A stretch of 64,000 bases of DNA from Halorubrum halodurans (GTDB taxonomy: Archaea; Halobacteriota; Halobacteria; Halobacteriales; Haloferacaceae): the NCBI RefSeq assembly GCF_002252985.1, contig NZ_NHPJ01000092.1, positions 21,629-85,628 on the forward strand, written 5' to 3'. Of the stretch, positions 8,399-16,761 are shown in pieces. How positions within the stretch are numbered: position 1 is the first letter of the stretch; each line of letters begins with the position of its first letter. The notes below the pieces were generated by a model. It saw only the letters and a program-made list of their open reading frames with translations, ran no database searches and was not told the origin of the DNA. The translations under genes were made by a program, and so were the position numbers.

Positions 8399-8812
8399 TC
8401 AGGGCTCGACCGGTCGGAAGGCGACGATCCGTCCGCCGTCGGTCTCGCGCTCGCCGACGTCGGCTTCGACCGTGGCGCCGACCTCGACCCCGTCCTCGTC
8501 GCCCGCCGGATCGATCCCCCGGACGATCCCCGTCAGCCGAACCGGACCGAACCGCACGACCGCGGTAACGTACGGCGCGTCGTCGGCGAATCGCGGCGAG
8601 GGGACGTGGACGACCGTGTACGTCTCGACGGTCCCGGTCTCGGGCAGCGGCTCCCCGGCGAGGTCGGCGGCGCCACACTCCGGGCACACCCGCCGCGGCG
8701 GCAGCGATCCGTGGCCCTCGGGACAGACGAGCGCGTGGCCGTCGCCCGCCGCCAGCGCGTCGATCCACTCGTCGTAGCCGGCGTTCGCGGTCGGCGCGCC
8801 CTCGTCCGTCAT
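8399..8812 (-). CDS. DUF35 OB-fold protein with zinc ribbon
   Basis: A 137-residue acyl-CoA-associated DUF35 protein. A rubredoxin-like zinc ribbon (Cys30 ... Cys43-x2-Cys46 in RVCPECG) is followed by an OB-fold with YTVVHVPSPRFADDAPYVTAVV. In archaea such proteins bridge thiolase and HMG-CoA synthase and help channel acetoacetyl-CoA (established for other archaea). Its ATG overlaps the thiolase stop by four bases (ATGA at 8809-8812), so the two are translationally coupled and very probably form a complex. No HMG-CoA synthase gene is next to them here. Confidence 0.88.
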   Translation of the reverse strand: MTDEGAPTANAGYDEWIDALAAGDGHALVCPEGHGSLPPRRVCPECGAADLAGEPLPETGTVETYTVVHVPSPRFADDAPYVTAVVRFGPVRLTGIVRGIDPAGDEDGVEVGATVEADVGERETDGGRIVAFRPVEP

Positions 8813-9975
8813 TCCGCCACCTCCAGCACGTGGACGACGGCGCTCGCGACCGTTCCGCCCGCGTTGTGGGCGACGGCCACCTCGGCGTCGGGGACGTGTT
8901 CGCTGTTCGGATGATCGCCGCGAAGCAGCCGGGTCAGCTCCGCGATCTGTGACCCGCCGGTCGCCCCGACCGGGTGCCCCTTGGCCTTCAGCCCGCCCGA
9001 GAGGTTCACCGGGACGTCGCCGTCGGCGGTCGTTCGGCCGTCGCGGGCGGCCGAGATCCCCTCGCCCGGCTCGGCGAGCCCGAGCGACTCGATCGCGAGC
9101 ACCTCGGCGATCGTGAAACAGTCGTGGACCTCGGCCAGGTCGACGTCGCCCGAGCCGACGCCGGCGTCGTCGTAGGCGGCGGTCGCGGCGGCGGCGGCCG
9201 CGGGCGTCGCGGCGAGGTCGGCCCGATCGGCGAGCGCCATCCGGTCCGTCCCCTGCCCCGTTCCGGTCACGGAGACCGGCGCGTCGAGGCCGTTCTCGGC
9301 CGCGTACTCCGCGGAGACGAACACGAGCGCGCTCGCGCCGTCGGTGATCGGGCAGGCGTCGTAGAGGTGGAGCGGCTCCGCGACCGGCGGGGAGTCGAGC
9401 GCCTCCTCGACCGACACCTCGCTGCGGAACTGCGCGTACTCGTTCGGGAGGGCGTTCGCGTGGTTCTTCGCGGCGACGTGCGCGAGGTCCTCGCGGCTCC
9501 CGCCGTGCGCCTCGAAGTAGGCGCGAGCCATCAGCGCGTACGCGCCGGGGAACGTGACGCCCGCGCGCACCTCGAAGAGGTCGTCCGCCGCTATCGCGAG
9601 CCCCTCAGTGGCCCCCTCCGTGTCGAGGTTCGTCATCCGCTCCATCCCGCCGGCGAGGACCACGTCGGCCTCCCCGGACCGGACGGTTCGAACCGCCTCG
9701 CGAACCGCGACGCCCGCCGACGCGCACGCCGACTCGTAGCGGGTGGCGGGACAGCGGACGCCCGCCGCCTCGGCCATCAGCGGGGCCTGATGGCCCTGGT
9801 GTTCCGCGAGCGCGCCCATGAAGTTTCCATAGTTCAGCTCCTCGACGTCCGTCCGGTCGACGCCGGCGTCCGCGAACGCGCTGTCGGCCGCCTCCGCGAA
9901 CAGGTCCCGACCGGTTCGCTCGGGGTGGCTCCCGAACCGCGTGAGTCCGACGCCGGCGACGCGTACCTCGGTCAT
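8809..9975 (-). CDS. thiolase family protein (archaeal SCP-x-like)
   Basis: A 388-residue thiolase, expected to condense or cleave acyl-CoA/acetoacetyl-CoA. The nucleophilic cysteine is Cys84 in ESACASAGVA. The HDCFT motif and KGHPVGATG (about residue 333, with its catalytic His) and the terminal HNAGG are all present, so it should be active. It belongs to the archaeal SCP-x-like group that works with DUF35 proteins, and the DUF35 gene follows with a 4-base overlap. The role may be mevalonate-pathway acetoacetyl-CoA formation or beta-oxidation; the missing HMG-CoA synthase neighbour leaves this open. Confidence 0.9.
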   Translation of the reverse strand: MTEVRVAGVGLTRFGSHPERTGRDLFAEAADSAFADAGVDRTDVEELNYGNFMGALAEHQGHQAPLMAEAAGVRCPATRYESACASAGVAVREAVRTVRSGEADVVLAGGMERMTNLDTEGATEGLAIAADDLFEVRAGVTFPGAYALMARAYFEAHGGSREDLAHVAAKNHANALPNEYAQFRSEVSVEEALDSPPVAEPLHLYDACPITDGASALVFVSAEYAAENGLDAPVSVTGTGQGTDRMALADRADLAATPAAAAAATAAYDDAGVGSGDVDLAEVHDCFTIAEVLAIESLGLAEPGEGISAARDGRTTADGDVPVNLSGGLKAKGHPVGATGGSQIAELTRLLRGDHPNSEHVPDAEVAVAHNAGGTVASAVVHVLEVAE

Positions 9976-10049
9976 ACACGATCGATGACCGGTGACCGCG
10001 TTTAGCTCTGCCGGAAGCGGGGACTGGGGGGAGAAACCGACGGGACGAG

Positions 10050-10805
10050 CTACCCGATGTACCGCAGGTCGTCGTCGGGGACGGCCGGCCCGTCCTGCAT
10101 CTCGCGGATCTTGCCGACGACCTCCTCCATCTCCTCGGCGCGGTCCTCGAGGGAATCGTAGCCGAGCTCGAATCCGAGCAGCGCCTCGAGGACCTCGAGC
10201 ACCGCCCGCGCGCTCTTCGGGTCGACCAGGTAGCCGCTCGTCTCGCCCATCAGGCAGGCCGCCTCGAGCCCGCGACGCCCGCCGAGCCCGAGCACGAGCC
10301 CGGAGACGCCGACGATCCCGCCCGCCGGCTCGTCCGGCCGGAACTCGACGTCCGCCTCGCGGAGGTCGTCGGCGAGCGCCGCCTCGGAGACCGCGCCGAG
10401 CACCGTGTACTCCTCGACGAGCTCGCCCGTTGGCACCCCGCCGAGCGCGAACGCCCGCGTCGCGCCGAACGACTCCGCGACGTCGAGGAACGTCGAGGTC
10501 AGCCGGTAGTGGCCCGCGTTCGACCCCGCCTGGTGGTCGCCCGTCAACACGAGCAGGTCGGCGCCGTCGGTCTCGACGGCGTGAAACTCCGCACAGGTGA
10601 GCTCGGCGATCCCGTCCTCGCCGTCGACGCTCACCTGCGGCGGGAACTCCGTGGCGTACACGCGGCGAACGAGTTCGCCGTCGAACTCCTCGAGGAGGTG
10701 TTCGGCCGCGAGCTTTCCGACGTGGCCGACGCCCGGCAGCCCCTCGATCAGCACCGGGTCGTCGAGCTCCGGCGTCGCCACCTCGTCGATCTCGATGTCG
10801 TCCAT
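10050..10805 (-). CDS. proteasome assembly chaperone (PAC2) family protein
   Basis: A 251-residue PAC2-domain protein related to eukaryotic proteasome assembly chaperone 2 and archaeal PbaB/DUF75. The N-terminal DPVLIEGLPGVGHVGKLAAEHL is the family signature. LVLTGDHQAGSNAGHYRLT and the Gly-rich VGVSGLVLGLGGRRGLEAACLMGE follow, and the C-terminus has a coiled helix EDRAEEMEEVVGKIREMQ. It is the last gene of the rpl44e - rps27e - aIF2-alpha - nop10 cluster, a conserved archaeal grouping. Its true client is not established. Confidence 0.88.
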   Translation of the reverse strand: MDDIEIDEVATPELDDPVLIEGLPGVGHVGKLAAEHLLEEFDGELVRRVYATEFPPQVSVDGEDGIAELTCAEFHAVETDGADLLVLTGDHQAGSNAGHYRLTSTFLDVAESFGATRAFALGGVPTGELVEEYTVLGAVSEAALADDLREADVEFRPDEPAGGIVGVSGLVLGLGGRRGLEAACLMGETSGYLVDPKSARAVLEVLEALLGFELGYDSLEDRAEEMEEVVGKIREMQDGPAVPDDDLRYIG

Positions 10806-10886
10806 ACGGTGTCCGTGCGGGCGGCGGTCACAAGAGGGTGGCTATTCGGCGAGCGCGGCTCGAGGCACGCGGTTCGCCGGACGCGG

Positions 10887-11069
10887 TCAGTCGGGACGGT
10901 CCGAGCGCGCCCGGCGGCGGTACTCGCCGTACCGGTCCGTCGGGTCGAACGGGGCGGGCGCGCCGTTCTCGGCGGGAGCGCCGCACTCCGGGCAGCGGTC
11001 GCCGAGGGTGTACACCGGTCGGTCGTGGGCGGCTTCCGGGTCGGAACAGACGTGGATGTCGGAGCGCAC
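10887..11069 (-). CDS. nop10: H/ACA RNP protein Nop10
   Basis: A 60-residue Nop10, a subunit of the H/ACA guide RNP that pseudouridylates rRNA with Cbf5. The conserved core reads HDRPVYTLGDRCPECG, with the small zinc-binding part carried by Cys8, Cys26 and Cys29, and the linker APFDPTDRYGEYRRRA that lies along Cbf5. It sits between aIF2-alpha and the PAC2 gene, the usual archaeal order. Confidence 0.93.
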   Translation of the reverse strand: MRSDIHVCSDPEAAHDRPVYTLGDRCPECGAPAENGAPAPFDPTDRYGEYRRRARSDRPD

Positions 11070-11105
11070 GGGTCTGAGAGGAGGTACGGGAGACTGCGGC
11101 GCGGG

Positions 11106-11906
11106 TTACTCGTCGTCCTCGCGCCGCTCGCGGTGGAACGACCCGACGCCGCCGGCGGACTCGATCGCCTCGCGGGCGCGCTCCGCGGCGGCCTCGAGCT
11201 CGTCCTCGGCGGTCTTGTAGTCGGGCGCGCGGACCTTGATCCGGTACTCGGGCGAGCCGACGTAGCCGACGTCGAGGTCGACGCCGTCGGGGATCTCGCC
11301 GTTCCCCTCGGCCGCCTCCAGGGCGGCCTTGACGTCGTCGACGCCGTCGGCGGCCGTCGATTCGAGGTCGACGTAGCCCGTGACGTCGACGTACGGGACC
11401 GAGACGTTGTCGCGGGCCGCGTCGACGATCGAGTCCGCCGCGTCGTCGTCGAGATCGACGTCCTCGAGCGCCTCGAGGCCGCGGATGGCCGACGCCTCGA
11501 AGGCGTCGTACAGCGAGTCGTACTCGCGGAGGAGGGCGTTGGCGACCGAGGTGTAGCGGTCGTCGTCGACGTCCTCGCCGAGCGCGATCAGCATCCAGTT
11601 GTCGGCCTTGCGCTCGTTCTTCCAGTCCTGTATCGTCTCCTTGCGCTGGTGTTCGTTGACGTCCTTGATCGACAGGTCGATCTGGTTCGAGGACTGGTCG
11701 ACCTCCAGCACCTTCGCGACGACCGTCTGTCCCTCGCGGACGTGGTCGCGGACGTTCTTGATCCAGCCGGAGGCGACCTCGCTGATGTGACAGAGGCCGC
11801 GTTTGTCCTCGTACTGGTCGAGGTCGACGAAGACGCCGAAGTCGGCGATCTCGTCGATCTCGCCGACGACGAGCTCACCGGGTTCGGGCCAGCCGCTGTA
11901 CTTCAT
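11106..11906 (-). CDS. eif2a: translation initiation factor aIF2 subunit alpha
   Basis: Alpha subunit of archaeal IF2, 266 residues, which stabilises initiator Met-tRNA on the gamma subunit. The N-terminal S1/OB domain (residues ~1-85) begins [20 protein letters not shown] and has the loop [12 protein letters not shown] helical domain and the C-terminal alpha/beta domain that contacts gamma ([19 protein letters not shown]...) follow. Length and domain order are normal. It lies 17 bases downstream of rps27e in the translation cluster. Confidence 0.95.
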   Translation of the reverse strand: MKYSGWPEPGELVVGEIDEIADFGVFVDLDQYEDKRGLCHISEVASGWIKNVRDHVREGQTVVAKVLEVDQSSNQIDLSIKDVNEHQRKETIQDWKNERKADNWMLIALGEDVDDDRYTSVANALLREYDSLYDAFEASAIRGLEALEDVDLDDDAADSIVDAARDNVSVPYVDVTGYVDLESTAADGVDDVKAALEAAEGNGEIPDGVDLDVGYVGSPEYRIKVRAPDYKTAEDELEAAAERAREAIESAGGVGSFHRERREDDE

Positions 11907-11923
11907 GATAGGGGGCGAGGCGG

Positions 11924-12097
11924 TTACCGCGCCTCAACGGTTTCCACGACGTCGCCGGCAAGCTCGGCCTCCCCGCCGGTCGGGGTCGCGAGCGTGGTGC
12001 CGCAGACGGCACACGAGACGACCGAGGACGCCTTGCCGAAGACGACTTGTTCGTTCTCACAGTCCCCACAGCGCACGCGGTGGAAGCTTCCCGCCAT
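11924..12097 (-). CDS. rps27e: 30S ribosomal protein S27e
   Basis: A 57-residue S27e with the C4 zinc ribbon Cys10-x2-Cys13 ... Cys29-x2-Cys32. The sequence [20 protein letters not shown] is the family start, so the ATG at 12097 is chosen over earlier in-frame codons. It starts two bases after the rpl44e stop, so the pair is tightly coupled. Confidence 0.95.
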   Translation of the reverse strand: MAGSFHRVRCGDCENEQVVFGKASSVVSCAVCGTTLATPTGGEAELAGDVVETVEAR

Positions 12098-12099
12098 GC

Positions 12100-12381
12100 T
12101 CACTCCTGGAAGGTGAGTCGGCCCGCGCGCCATCCCTCGCGCATGTGGGCCTTCCCGCAGTCGCTACAGCGGTACTTCAGGTGGGTCTTCTTGGTGGGTT
12201 TGTCCCCACCGGGCACCTTCGAGTACCCGCCGGCGTTGCCGATCGTCGCGAGCGCGCGGCGTCGCTGTCGCGCGTCGCGTTTCATGCCGGTCGCACGACC
12301 CGATCGGACCTTCTCGACCTCGTGCTCCTGGTGGGAGTCACAGTGAGGGCAGTACGTATTGAAGCGGCGTGGCATTTCCAT
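12100..12381 (-). CDS. rpl44e: 50S ribosomal protein L44e
   Basis: A 93-residue L44e with two zinc-binding pairs (Cys11/Cys14 and Cys72/Cys75) and the conserved [13 protein letters not shown]-terminus and [17 protein letters not shown] block. The start two codons before MPRRF matches the known haloarchaeal MxMPRRF form. It heads the cluster rpl44e - rps27e - aIF2-alpha - nop10 - PAC2. Confidence 0.95.
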   Translation of the reverse strand: MEMPRRFNTYCPHCDSHQEHEVEKVRSGRATGMKRDARQRRRALATIGNAGGYSKVPGGDKPTKKTHLKYRCSDCGKAHMREGWRAGRLTFQE

Positions 12382-12416
12382 GGATATCTACCTTGGGAGC
12401 CGGTTCGACGCCGACG

Positions 12417-12424
12417 CTTAAAAC
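12417..12424 (-). promoter_or_regulatory. TATA box of the rpl44e cluster
   Basis: GTTTTAAG on the minus strand, 36-43 bases before the ATG at 12381. It is the only A+T-rich stretch in this intergenic region and implies a leader of about 10-15 nt. Confidence 0.5.
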
Positions 12425-12541
12425 GGGTTTGGTCTGGGGTGGACGGCGGACGACGCGGGCCGCGGCGCCGCCGCGATACCCACGTCGTCGACCGCGTCGC
12501 CGGCGCGACGCCCGTCGTGTCGTCGCCGCGACGCTCCGACC

Positions 12542-13633
12542 TCACAGCGTGTAGTCGTGCTCGCCCGTCTCCGACTCCAGGAACGCCGTCAACAGGTCGA
12601 CCGTCGCCGCGACGTCCCGCACGTTCGCGGTCTCCGTCACCGTGTGGAGGTAGCGGGTGGGGATCGAGATCGCGCCGACCGGCTTCGCGCCGCCCGGCGT
12701 CTGGAACCCGGCCGTGTCGGTGCCGCCCGCCGGCAACACCTCGTGTTGGTGCTCGACGCCGTTCGACTCGGCGGTCTCGGTCAGCCGCCGGTGGACCTTC
12801 GGGCTCGTGATCACGGAGGAGTCCTTGAGCTTGATCGCCGTCCCCTCGCCGAGGCTCGTCACCGCGTCGGCCGCCTCGCCGATCTGCGGGACGTCGTTGG
12901 CGACGGTGACGTCGAGGGCGATCGCCAAGTCGGGGTCGACGTCGACGCCGAGGGCGTGCGCGCCGCGGAGCCCGACCTCCTCCTGGACCGTCGCGGCGAC
13001 GTGGATCGTGACGTCCGGCTCCGCGATCCGCCTCGCGGCCTCGAGGGCCGCGAACAGGCAGACGCGGTCGTCGAGCGCCTTCCCGGTGACGCAGTCGCCC
13101 ATCCGCGTCGTCGTCTGGTCGAGCGTGACGAGGTCGCCGACGCTCACCAGATCGGCGACCGCCTCCGCGTCGCGGCCGAGGTCGATGAAGACGTCCGACA
13201 CCTCGTCGTCCGCCTCGCGCTGCTCGTCGGTGAGGGTGTGGGGCGGCACGGAGCCGATGACGCCCGTGAGGTCCGCCTCGCCGTGGACGGTCACGCGCTG
13301 GGCCCGGAGCACGCGCGGGTCGAACCCGCCGAGCGCGTCGACCCGGACGAACCCGTCGTCGTCGACGTGCCGGACCATGAACCCGATCTCGTCCATGTGG
13401 GCCGCCACCGCGACCGAGTAGTCCGGGTTCGCCGTGCCCTCGATCGTGCCGACGACGTTCCCCATCGCGTCCGTGCGGACGTGGTCGACCGACTCCGCGA
13501 ACTCCCGGCGGACGATCTCGCGGACGCGGTCCTCGTATCCCGGAACCCCGCGGGCCTCGGTGAGTTCGAACAGCAGGTCCTCGTCGAGCGATCCGTCGCC
13601 GGCGAACGGGTCGTCGTCTGGCGTGGCGGACAT
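12542..13633 (-). CDS. M42 family metallopeptidase (TET-type aminopeptidase)
   Basis: A 363-residue M42 aminopeptidase, a family that forms large tetrahedral dodecamers digesting peptides released by the proteasome. Dinuclear metal ligands and catalytic residues are visible: AAHMDEIGF (His79, Asp81), KALDDR (Asp188), the general-base pair in QEEVGLRGA (Glu218/Glu219), ALDVT (Asp241), and TRYLHTVTE near the C-terminus. The apical PDZ-like insert occupies residues ~85-180. The ATG at 13633 (MSATPDD...) is preferred over an open codon seven residues earlier. Single gene. Confidence 0.9.
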   Translation of the reverse strand: MSATPDDDPFAGDGSLDEDLLFELTEARGVPGYEDRVREIVRREFAESVDHVRTDAMGNVVGTIEGTANPDYSVAVAAHMDEIGFMVRHVDDDGFVRVDALGGFDPRVLRAQRVTVHGEADLTGVIGSVPPHTLTDEQREADDEVSDVFIDLGRDAEAVADLVSVGDLVTLDQTTTRMGDCVTGKALDDRVCLFAALEAARRIAEPDVTIHVAATVQEEVGLRGAHALGVDVDPDLAIALDVTVANDVPQIGEAADAVTSLGEGTAIKLKDSSVITSPKVHRRLTETAESNGVEHQHEVLPAGGTDTAGFQTPGGAKPVGAISIPTRYLHTVTETANVRDVAATVDLLTAFLESETGEHDYTL

Positions 13634-13756
13634 GCGTGAACCAAGCGCCGCCACGGTGAAAGTACCGTAGGATCCGGTGCTCCTCCGACGGTGGGATCCG
13701 GCGGCCCCCGCGGGCGGGGCCCGCCGGTCGTCCGTCGGCGTCGAGAACGGTGAACC

Positions 13757-13764
13757 GATTTATC
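13757..13764 (+). promoter_or_regulatory. TATA box of the MTH865-family gene
   Basis: GATTTATC lies 45-52 bases before the ATG at 13809, in otherwise G+C-rich sequence. Confidence 0.4.
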
Positions 13765-13808
13765 GTGGTTCCACAACGCTTTTGCGGTCCCTCCGGAGAG
13801 ATGCGGGC

Positions 13809-14066
13809 ATGACCGACGTCAAAGCGGAACTCCGCGAACAGTTCATGGACGCGTTCGGCGGCGCGGACTTCCCGGTTCAAAACCAGATGGACCTCGTCCC
13901 CGCGCTGCCGAACGGTCCGGCGACGAAGTTCGAGGCGGGCGACGTGAGCTTCACCGCGATGGAGCTCGCCGCCAAGCTCGGCAGCGACCAGGACTTCCCG
14001 TACGACACGCCCGAGGAGCTCGTCGACGACGTCCTCGAGGCGCTCGAGTCGAAGGACCTGATCTGA
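13809..14066 (+). CDS. MTH865 family protein
   Basis: An 85-residue soluble protein of the MTH865-like family, a small helical fold with EF-hand-like topology known by structure but not by function. The recognisable core runs ELREQFMDAFGGADFPVQN, then LVPALPNGPATKFEAGD and the C-terminal TPEELVDDVLEALESKDLI. The in-frame ATG at 13809 follows a TATA-like element. Single gene. Confidence 0.82.
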   Translation: MTDVKAELREQFMDAFGGADFPVQNQMDLVPALPNGPATKFEAGDVSFTAMELAAKLGSDQDFPYDTPEELVDDVLEALESKDLI

Positions 14067-14358
14067 GTCGGTCGCGGGGTCGGGACGCGCCGGGCGGGTC
14101 GGTCCCTCACGTCCGTTGAGATCCGCTTTTTCGCCCGGAGAGTCGGGAACCGATCGATCGTCCCGAGCGAACGATCGCCGTTGGGGGGAGATCGTTGCCG
14201 GCGCAGTGAACACGACCGCAGAGAACGTCTCCAAAGCCCCAGCCCCGCACCTCACGCCTCCCCAGCCTCGTCGCCGGCGAGACCCCGAAGCCGATCGGAG
14301 GCGGATCCACGCTCCCCGCCGGCGAGAGGTTGATACGCACGCGGCCGTTACCTCGGCC
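14067..14358. other. noncoding stretch with possible dispersed repeat
   Basis: About 290 bases without a convincing gene. Positions ~14231-14275 have a strongly C-biased run (AAAGCCCCAGCCCCGCACCT, then CACGCCTCCCCAGCCTCGTC) that looks like a short interspersed repeat rather than coding sequence. Similar C-rich blocks are, as I remember, common between genes in Halorubrum. No start signal for the downstream gene is clear. Confidence 0.35.
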
Positions 14359-15060
14359 GTGACCGTGGCCGCCACCGGTGCCGTCCCGCAGTGGGTGTTC
14401 GTAGGGGTCGCCCTCGGCGTCGTCGCGAGCGTCGTCGTCGCCGCCGTCTTCTACGTCGGACACCGGCTGTTCCCGGAGCGGGCGTCGTCCGTCGAGGGGA
14501 CGCCGAGCGGCGACGCGCGCCGCCGCGACGAGATCCGCGCGTACCTGACCGCGATCGGCGAACGCTTCCTCGAGGACCACGCGGTGGGCGGGGTCGTCGT
14601 TCCCTTCTACCTCCCGGCCCGCGGCGTCGCCGTGACCTTCGACGCGCACGACTACTTCCGGCTCGAGGGCGAGAACGTCCACGCCGTGTTGTGCGAACAC
14701 GAGATGCCCGGCCGCGGGCTCGGCCGGCGGCTCCCGTTCGACGTGACCGAGCCCGACTGGGGCACCGACCCCGATCGGTCCCGACGGGACGGCCACGTCG
14801 CGGACGCGTACGCCGAGCTCGGGCTCCCGACCGACGCCGACGTCGACGCGGTGAAACGCGCCTACCGCGAGCGCGTCAAGGAGACGCACCCGGACCGCGG
14901 CGGCGACGAGGAGGCGTTCCGCCGGGTCCAGGAGGCGTACGCGACCGCCAGCGACCACGCGGACGGGAACGCGGCCGCGGCCGGTCGCGCCGGACCGGGC
15001 GATCGGTCCGGCCGTTCCCGTCGCGAGGACCGCCGGAGCGGATACGGGTTCGGGCGCTGA
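14359..15060 (+). CDS. membrane-anchored J-domain protein
   Basis: A 233-residue protein with one N-terminal membrane helix (WVFVGVALGVVASVVVAAVF, residues ~12-31), a soluble middle domain of unknown type (ERFLEDHAVGGVVVPFYLP ... FDAHDYFRLEGENVHAVLCEHE) and a C-terminal J-domain. The J-domain keeps the diagnostic HPD tripeptide (residues 177-179) in KETHPDRGGDEEAF, so it should stimulate a DnaK/Hsp70. Unlike classic DnaJ, the J-domain is last and there is no zinc or peptide-binding domain. The GTG at 14359 is chosen because it begins just before the helix. Confidence 0.75.
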   Translation: MTVAATGAVPQWVFVGVALGVVASVVVAAVFYVGHRLFPERASSVEGTPSGDARRRDEIRAYLTAIGERFLEDHAVGGVVVPFYLPARGVAVTFDAHDYFRLEGENVHAVLCEHEMPGRGLGRRLPFDVTEPDWGTDPDRSRRDGHVADAYAELGLPTDADVDAVKRAYRERVKETHPDRGGDEEAFRRVQEAYATASDHADGNAAAAGRAGPGDRSGRSRREDRRSGYGFGR

Positions 15061-15121
15061 AACGGTCGCATGGCCGCCCGCACGCCGCTCCGCCGCGTTC
15101 GACGCCCCGTGGCGAACGAAC

Positions 15122-15129
15122 GTTTATGC
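15122..15129 (+). promoter_or_regulatory. TATA box of the alcohol dehydrogenase gene
   Basis: GTTTATGC, 28-35 bases before the ATG at 15157, fits a leaderless or nearly leaderless transcript. Confidence 0.5.
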
Positions 15130-15156
15130 CGATCGGTACGCCAACTCGTACCACAC

Positions 15157-16197
15157 ATGCGCGCAGCCAGACTCCACGAGTACACCGACGACATGACGGC
15201 GGGGCTCTCGATCGACGAGGTCGACCGTCCGGCGGCGACCGGCGCGAGCGACGTGATAGTCGAGGTCGAGGGCGCGGGGTGGTGTCAGACCGACAACCAC
15301 ATCATCGAGGGGATGTGGACGGAGTACGTCCCGCAAGAACTCCCGATGACCTTGGGCCACGAGAACGCCGGCACCGTCGTCGAGACGGGCGAGGACGTCG
15401 AGCTCGTCGATCCGGGCGACCCCGTGATCTGCCACCCGGTCCAGACGTGCGGCACCTGCCGGCCCTGCCGGCTCGGCGAGACGATGTACTGCGAGAACGA
15501 CGCGTTCAACGGGCTGACCACGGACGGCGGCTTCGCCGACTACCTCCACACGAGCGAGCGCTCGGTCATCCCGCTGCCCGACGGCGTCAGTCCGATCGAC
15601 ATCGCGCCGCACGCCGACGCCGGGATCACGGCGTACCACGCCGCGAAGAAGGCGGTCGCCGAGTTGAACCCCGGCGACCACGCGGTCGTGATCGGCATCG
15701 GCGGGCTGGGCCACATCGGCCTCCAGTGTCTCGACGCGATGAGCGCGGCGCGGATCACCGCGGTCGACCTCAAGGAGTCGGCGCTCGACCTGGCCGAGGG
15801 GTACGGCGCCGACCACCTCGTGAACCCGAGCGAGGCGGACGTGCCCGCCGAGATCGAGGCGATCACGGACGGGACGGGCGCGGCGCAGGTGCTCGACTTC
15901 GTCGGCGAGGACGTCACCACGGCGTACGCGCCCGACGTCACCGCCGCCGGCGGCGACCACCACGTCATCGGCTACGGCGGGCACGTCCACGAGCCGGCAC
16001 AGGCGCTGGTGAACGGCGAGTTCTCCTTCGTCGGCAACATCGTCGGTCGGTACGCGGAGCTCCAGGAGCTGGTCGCGCTCGTCGAGCAGGGCGACGTCGA
16101 CCTCCACACGAGCCGGTACGACCTCGGCGAGGTCAACACCGTCGCGGAGAAGCTCGAACACGGCGAGATCGACGGCCGCGCCGTGATCACGCCCTGA
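15157..16197 (+). CDS. zinc-dependent alcohol dehydrogenase (MDR)
   Basis: A 346-residue medium-chain dehydrogenase. Catalytic zinc ligands are Cys43 in GWCQTDNH and His68-Glu69 in LGHENAG. A complete structural zinc site is present as Cys98, Cys101, Cys104 and Cys112 (TCGTCRPCRLGETMYC). The coenzyme loop is GIGGLG (residues 180-185), and the acidic Asp in TAVDLKE suggests NAD rather than NADP. The substrate is likely an alcohol or polyol but unproven. Single gene with its own promoter. Confidence 0.9.
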   Translation: MRAARLHEYTDDMTAGLSIDEVDRPAATGASDVIVEVEGAGWCQTDNHIIEGMWTEYVPQELPMTLGHENAGTVVETGEDVELVDPGDPVICHPVQTCGTCRPCRLGETMYCENDAFNGLTTDGGFADYLHTSERSVIPLPDGVSPIDIAPHADAGITAYHAAKKAVAELNPGDHAVVIGIGGLGHIGLQCLDAMSAARITAVDLKESALDLAEGYGADHLVNPSEADVPAEIEAITDGTGAAQVLDFVGEDVTTAYAPDVTAAGGDHHVIGYGGHVHEPAQALVNGEFSFVGNIVGRYAELQELVALVEQGDVDLHTSRYDLGEVNTVAEKLEHGEIDGRAVITP

Positions 16198-16262
16198 TCG
16201 GAGATTCAAGCCGGCGTTTCACCCTCGAGAAGAACTATCCGACGCGTTCGTGACGTTCGCGT

Positions 16263-16739
16263 ATGGATCTTCCGTCCGTCTCTCGGCTCTCGTCGTCGCA
16301 GCGGTGGTCGTTCCTCGCCGGCGTCTACGCGTTCGGCTGTGCCACCCTGACGGCGAGGCTCCTCTCCGGCATGCTCGGGCTCTTCGCCGAGGTGATCGGG
16401 CTGCCACCGGGGGTCTCGGTGGCGATCCTCGCGAGCCCGGCGCTCGTCGCCGGCGCGGGGATCTGGTGGGCGCTCGTCGAACGGCGCGGCGCCTACACGT
16501 ATCCGGCGGGAGCCGCGTTCGGGCTGCTCACCGCGCTCGCGACCGGGATGGCGTGGACCGTCCGATTCGTCTCCGTCTGGAGCCTCGAGATGCTCACGGC
16601 CGGCCCCGTGCCGCTCCTCGTCGGCCTCGTGCTGGGGATGACGGCGCTCGCGGGGACCCTCGTCGGCCTCCCGATCGCGTACGCCCGCCGCCGGAGCGCG
16701 AGCCGGACGAGCCCCGCGACGACCGCTAACTCCTTGTGA
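16263..16739 (+). CDS. four-helix membrane protein, unknown
   Basis: A 158-residue integral membrane protein with four predicted helices: about residues 15-40, 50-72, 80-102 and 112-140. It begins MDLPSVSRLSSSQRWSFLAG and ends in a short positively charged tail. No family is recognised with confidence. The gene is followed by the E1-alpha gene after 22 bases on the same strand. Confidence 0.7.
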   Translation: MDLPSVSRLSSSQRWSFLAGVYAFGCATLTARLLSGMLGLFAEVIGLPPGVSVAILASPALVAGAGIWWALVERRGAYTYPAGAAFGLLTALATGMAWTVRFVSVWSLEMLTAGPVPLLVGLVLGMTALAGTLVGLPIAYARRRSASRTSPATTANSL

Positions 16740-16761
16740 TCACGGAACACACCTGTCGGGC

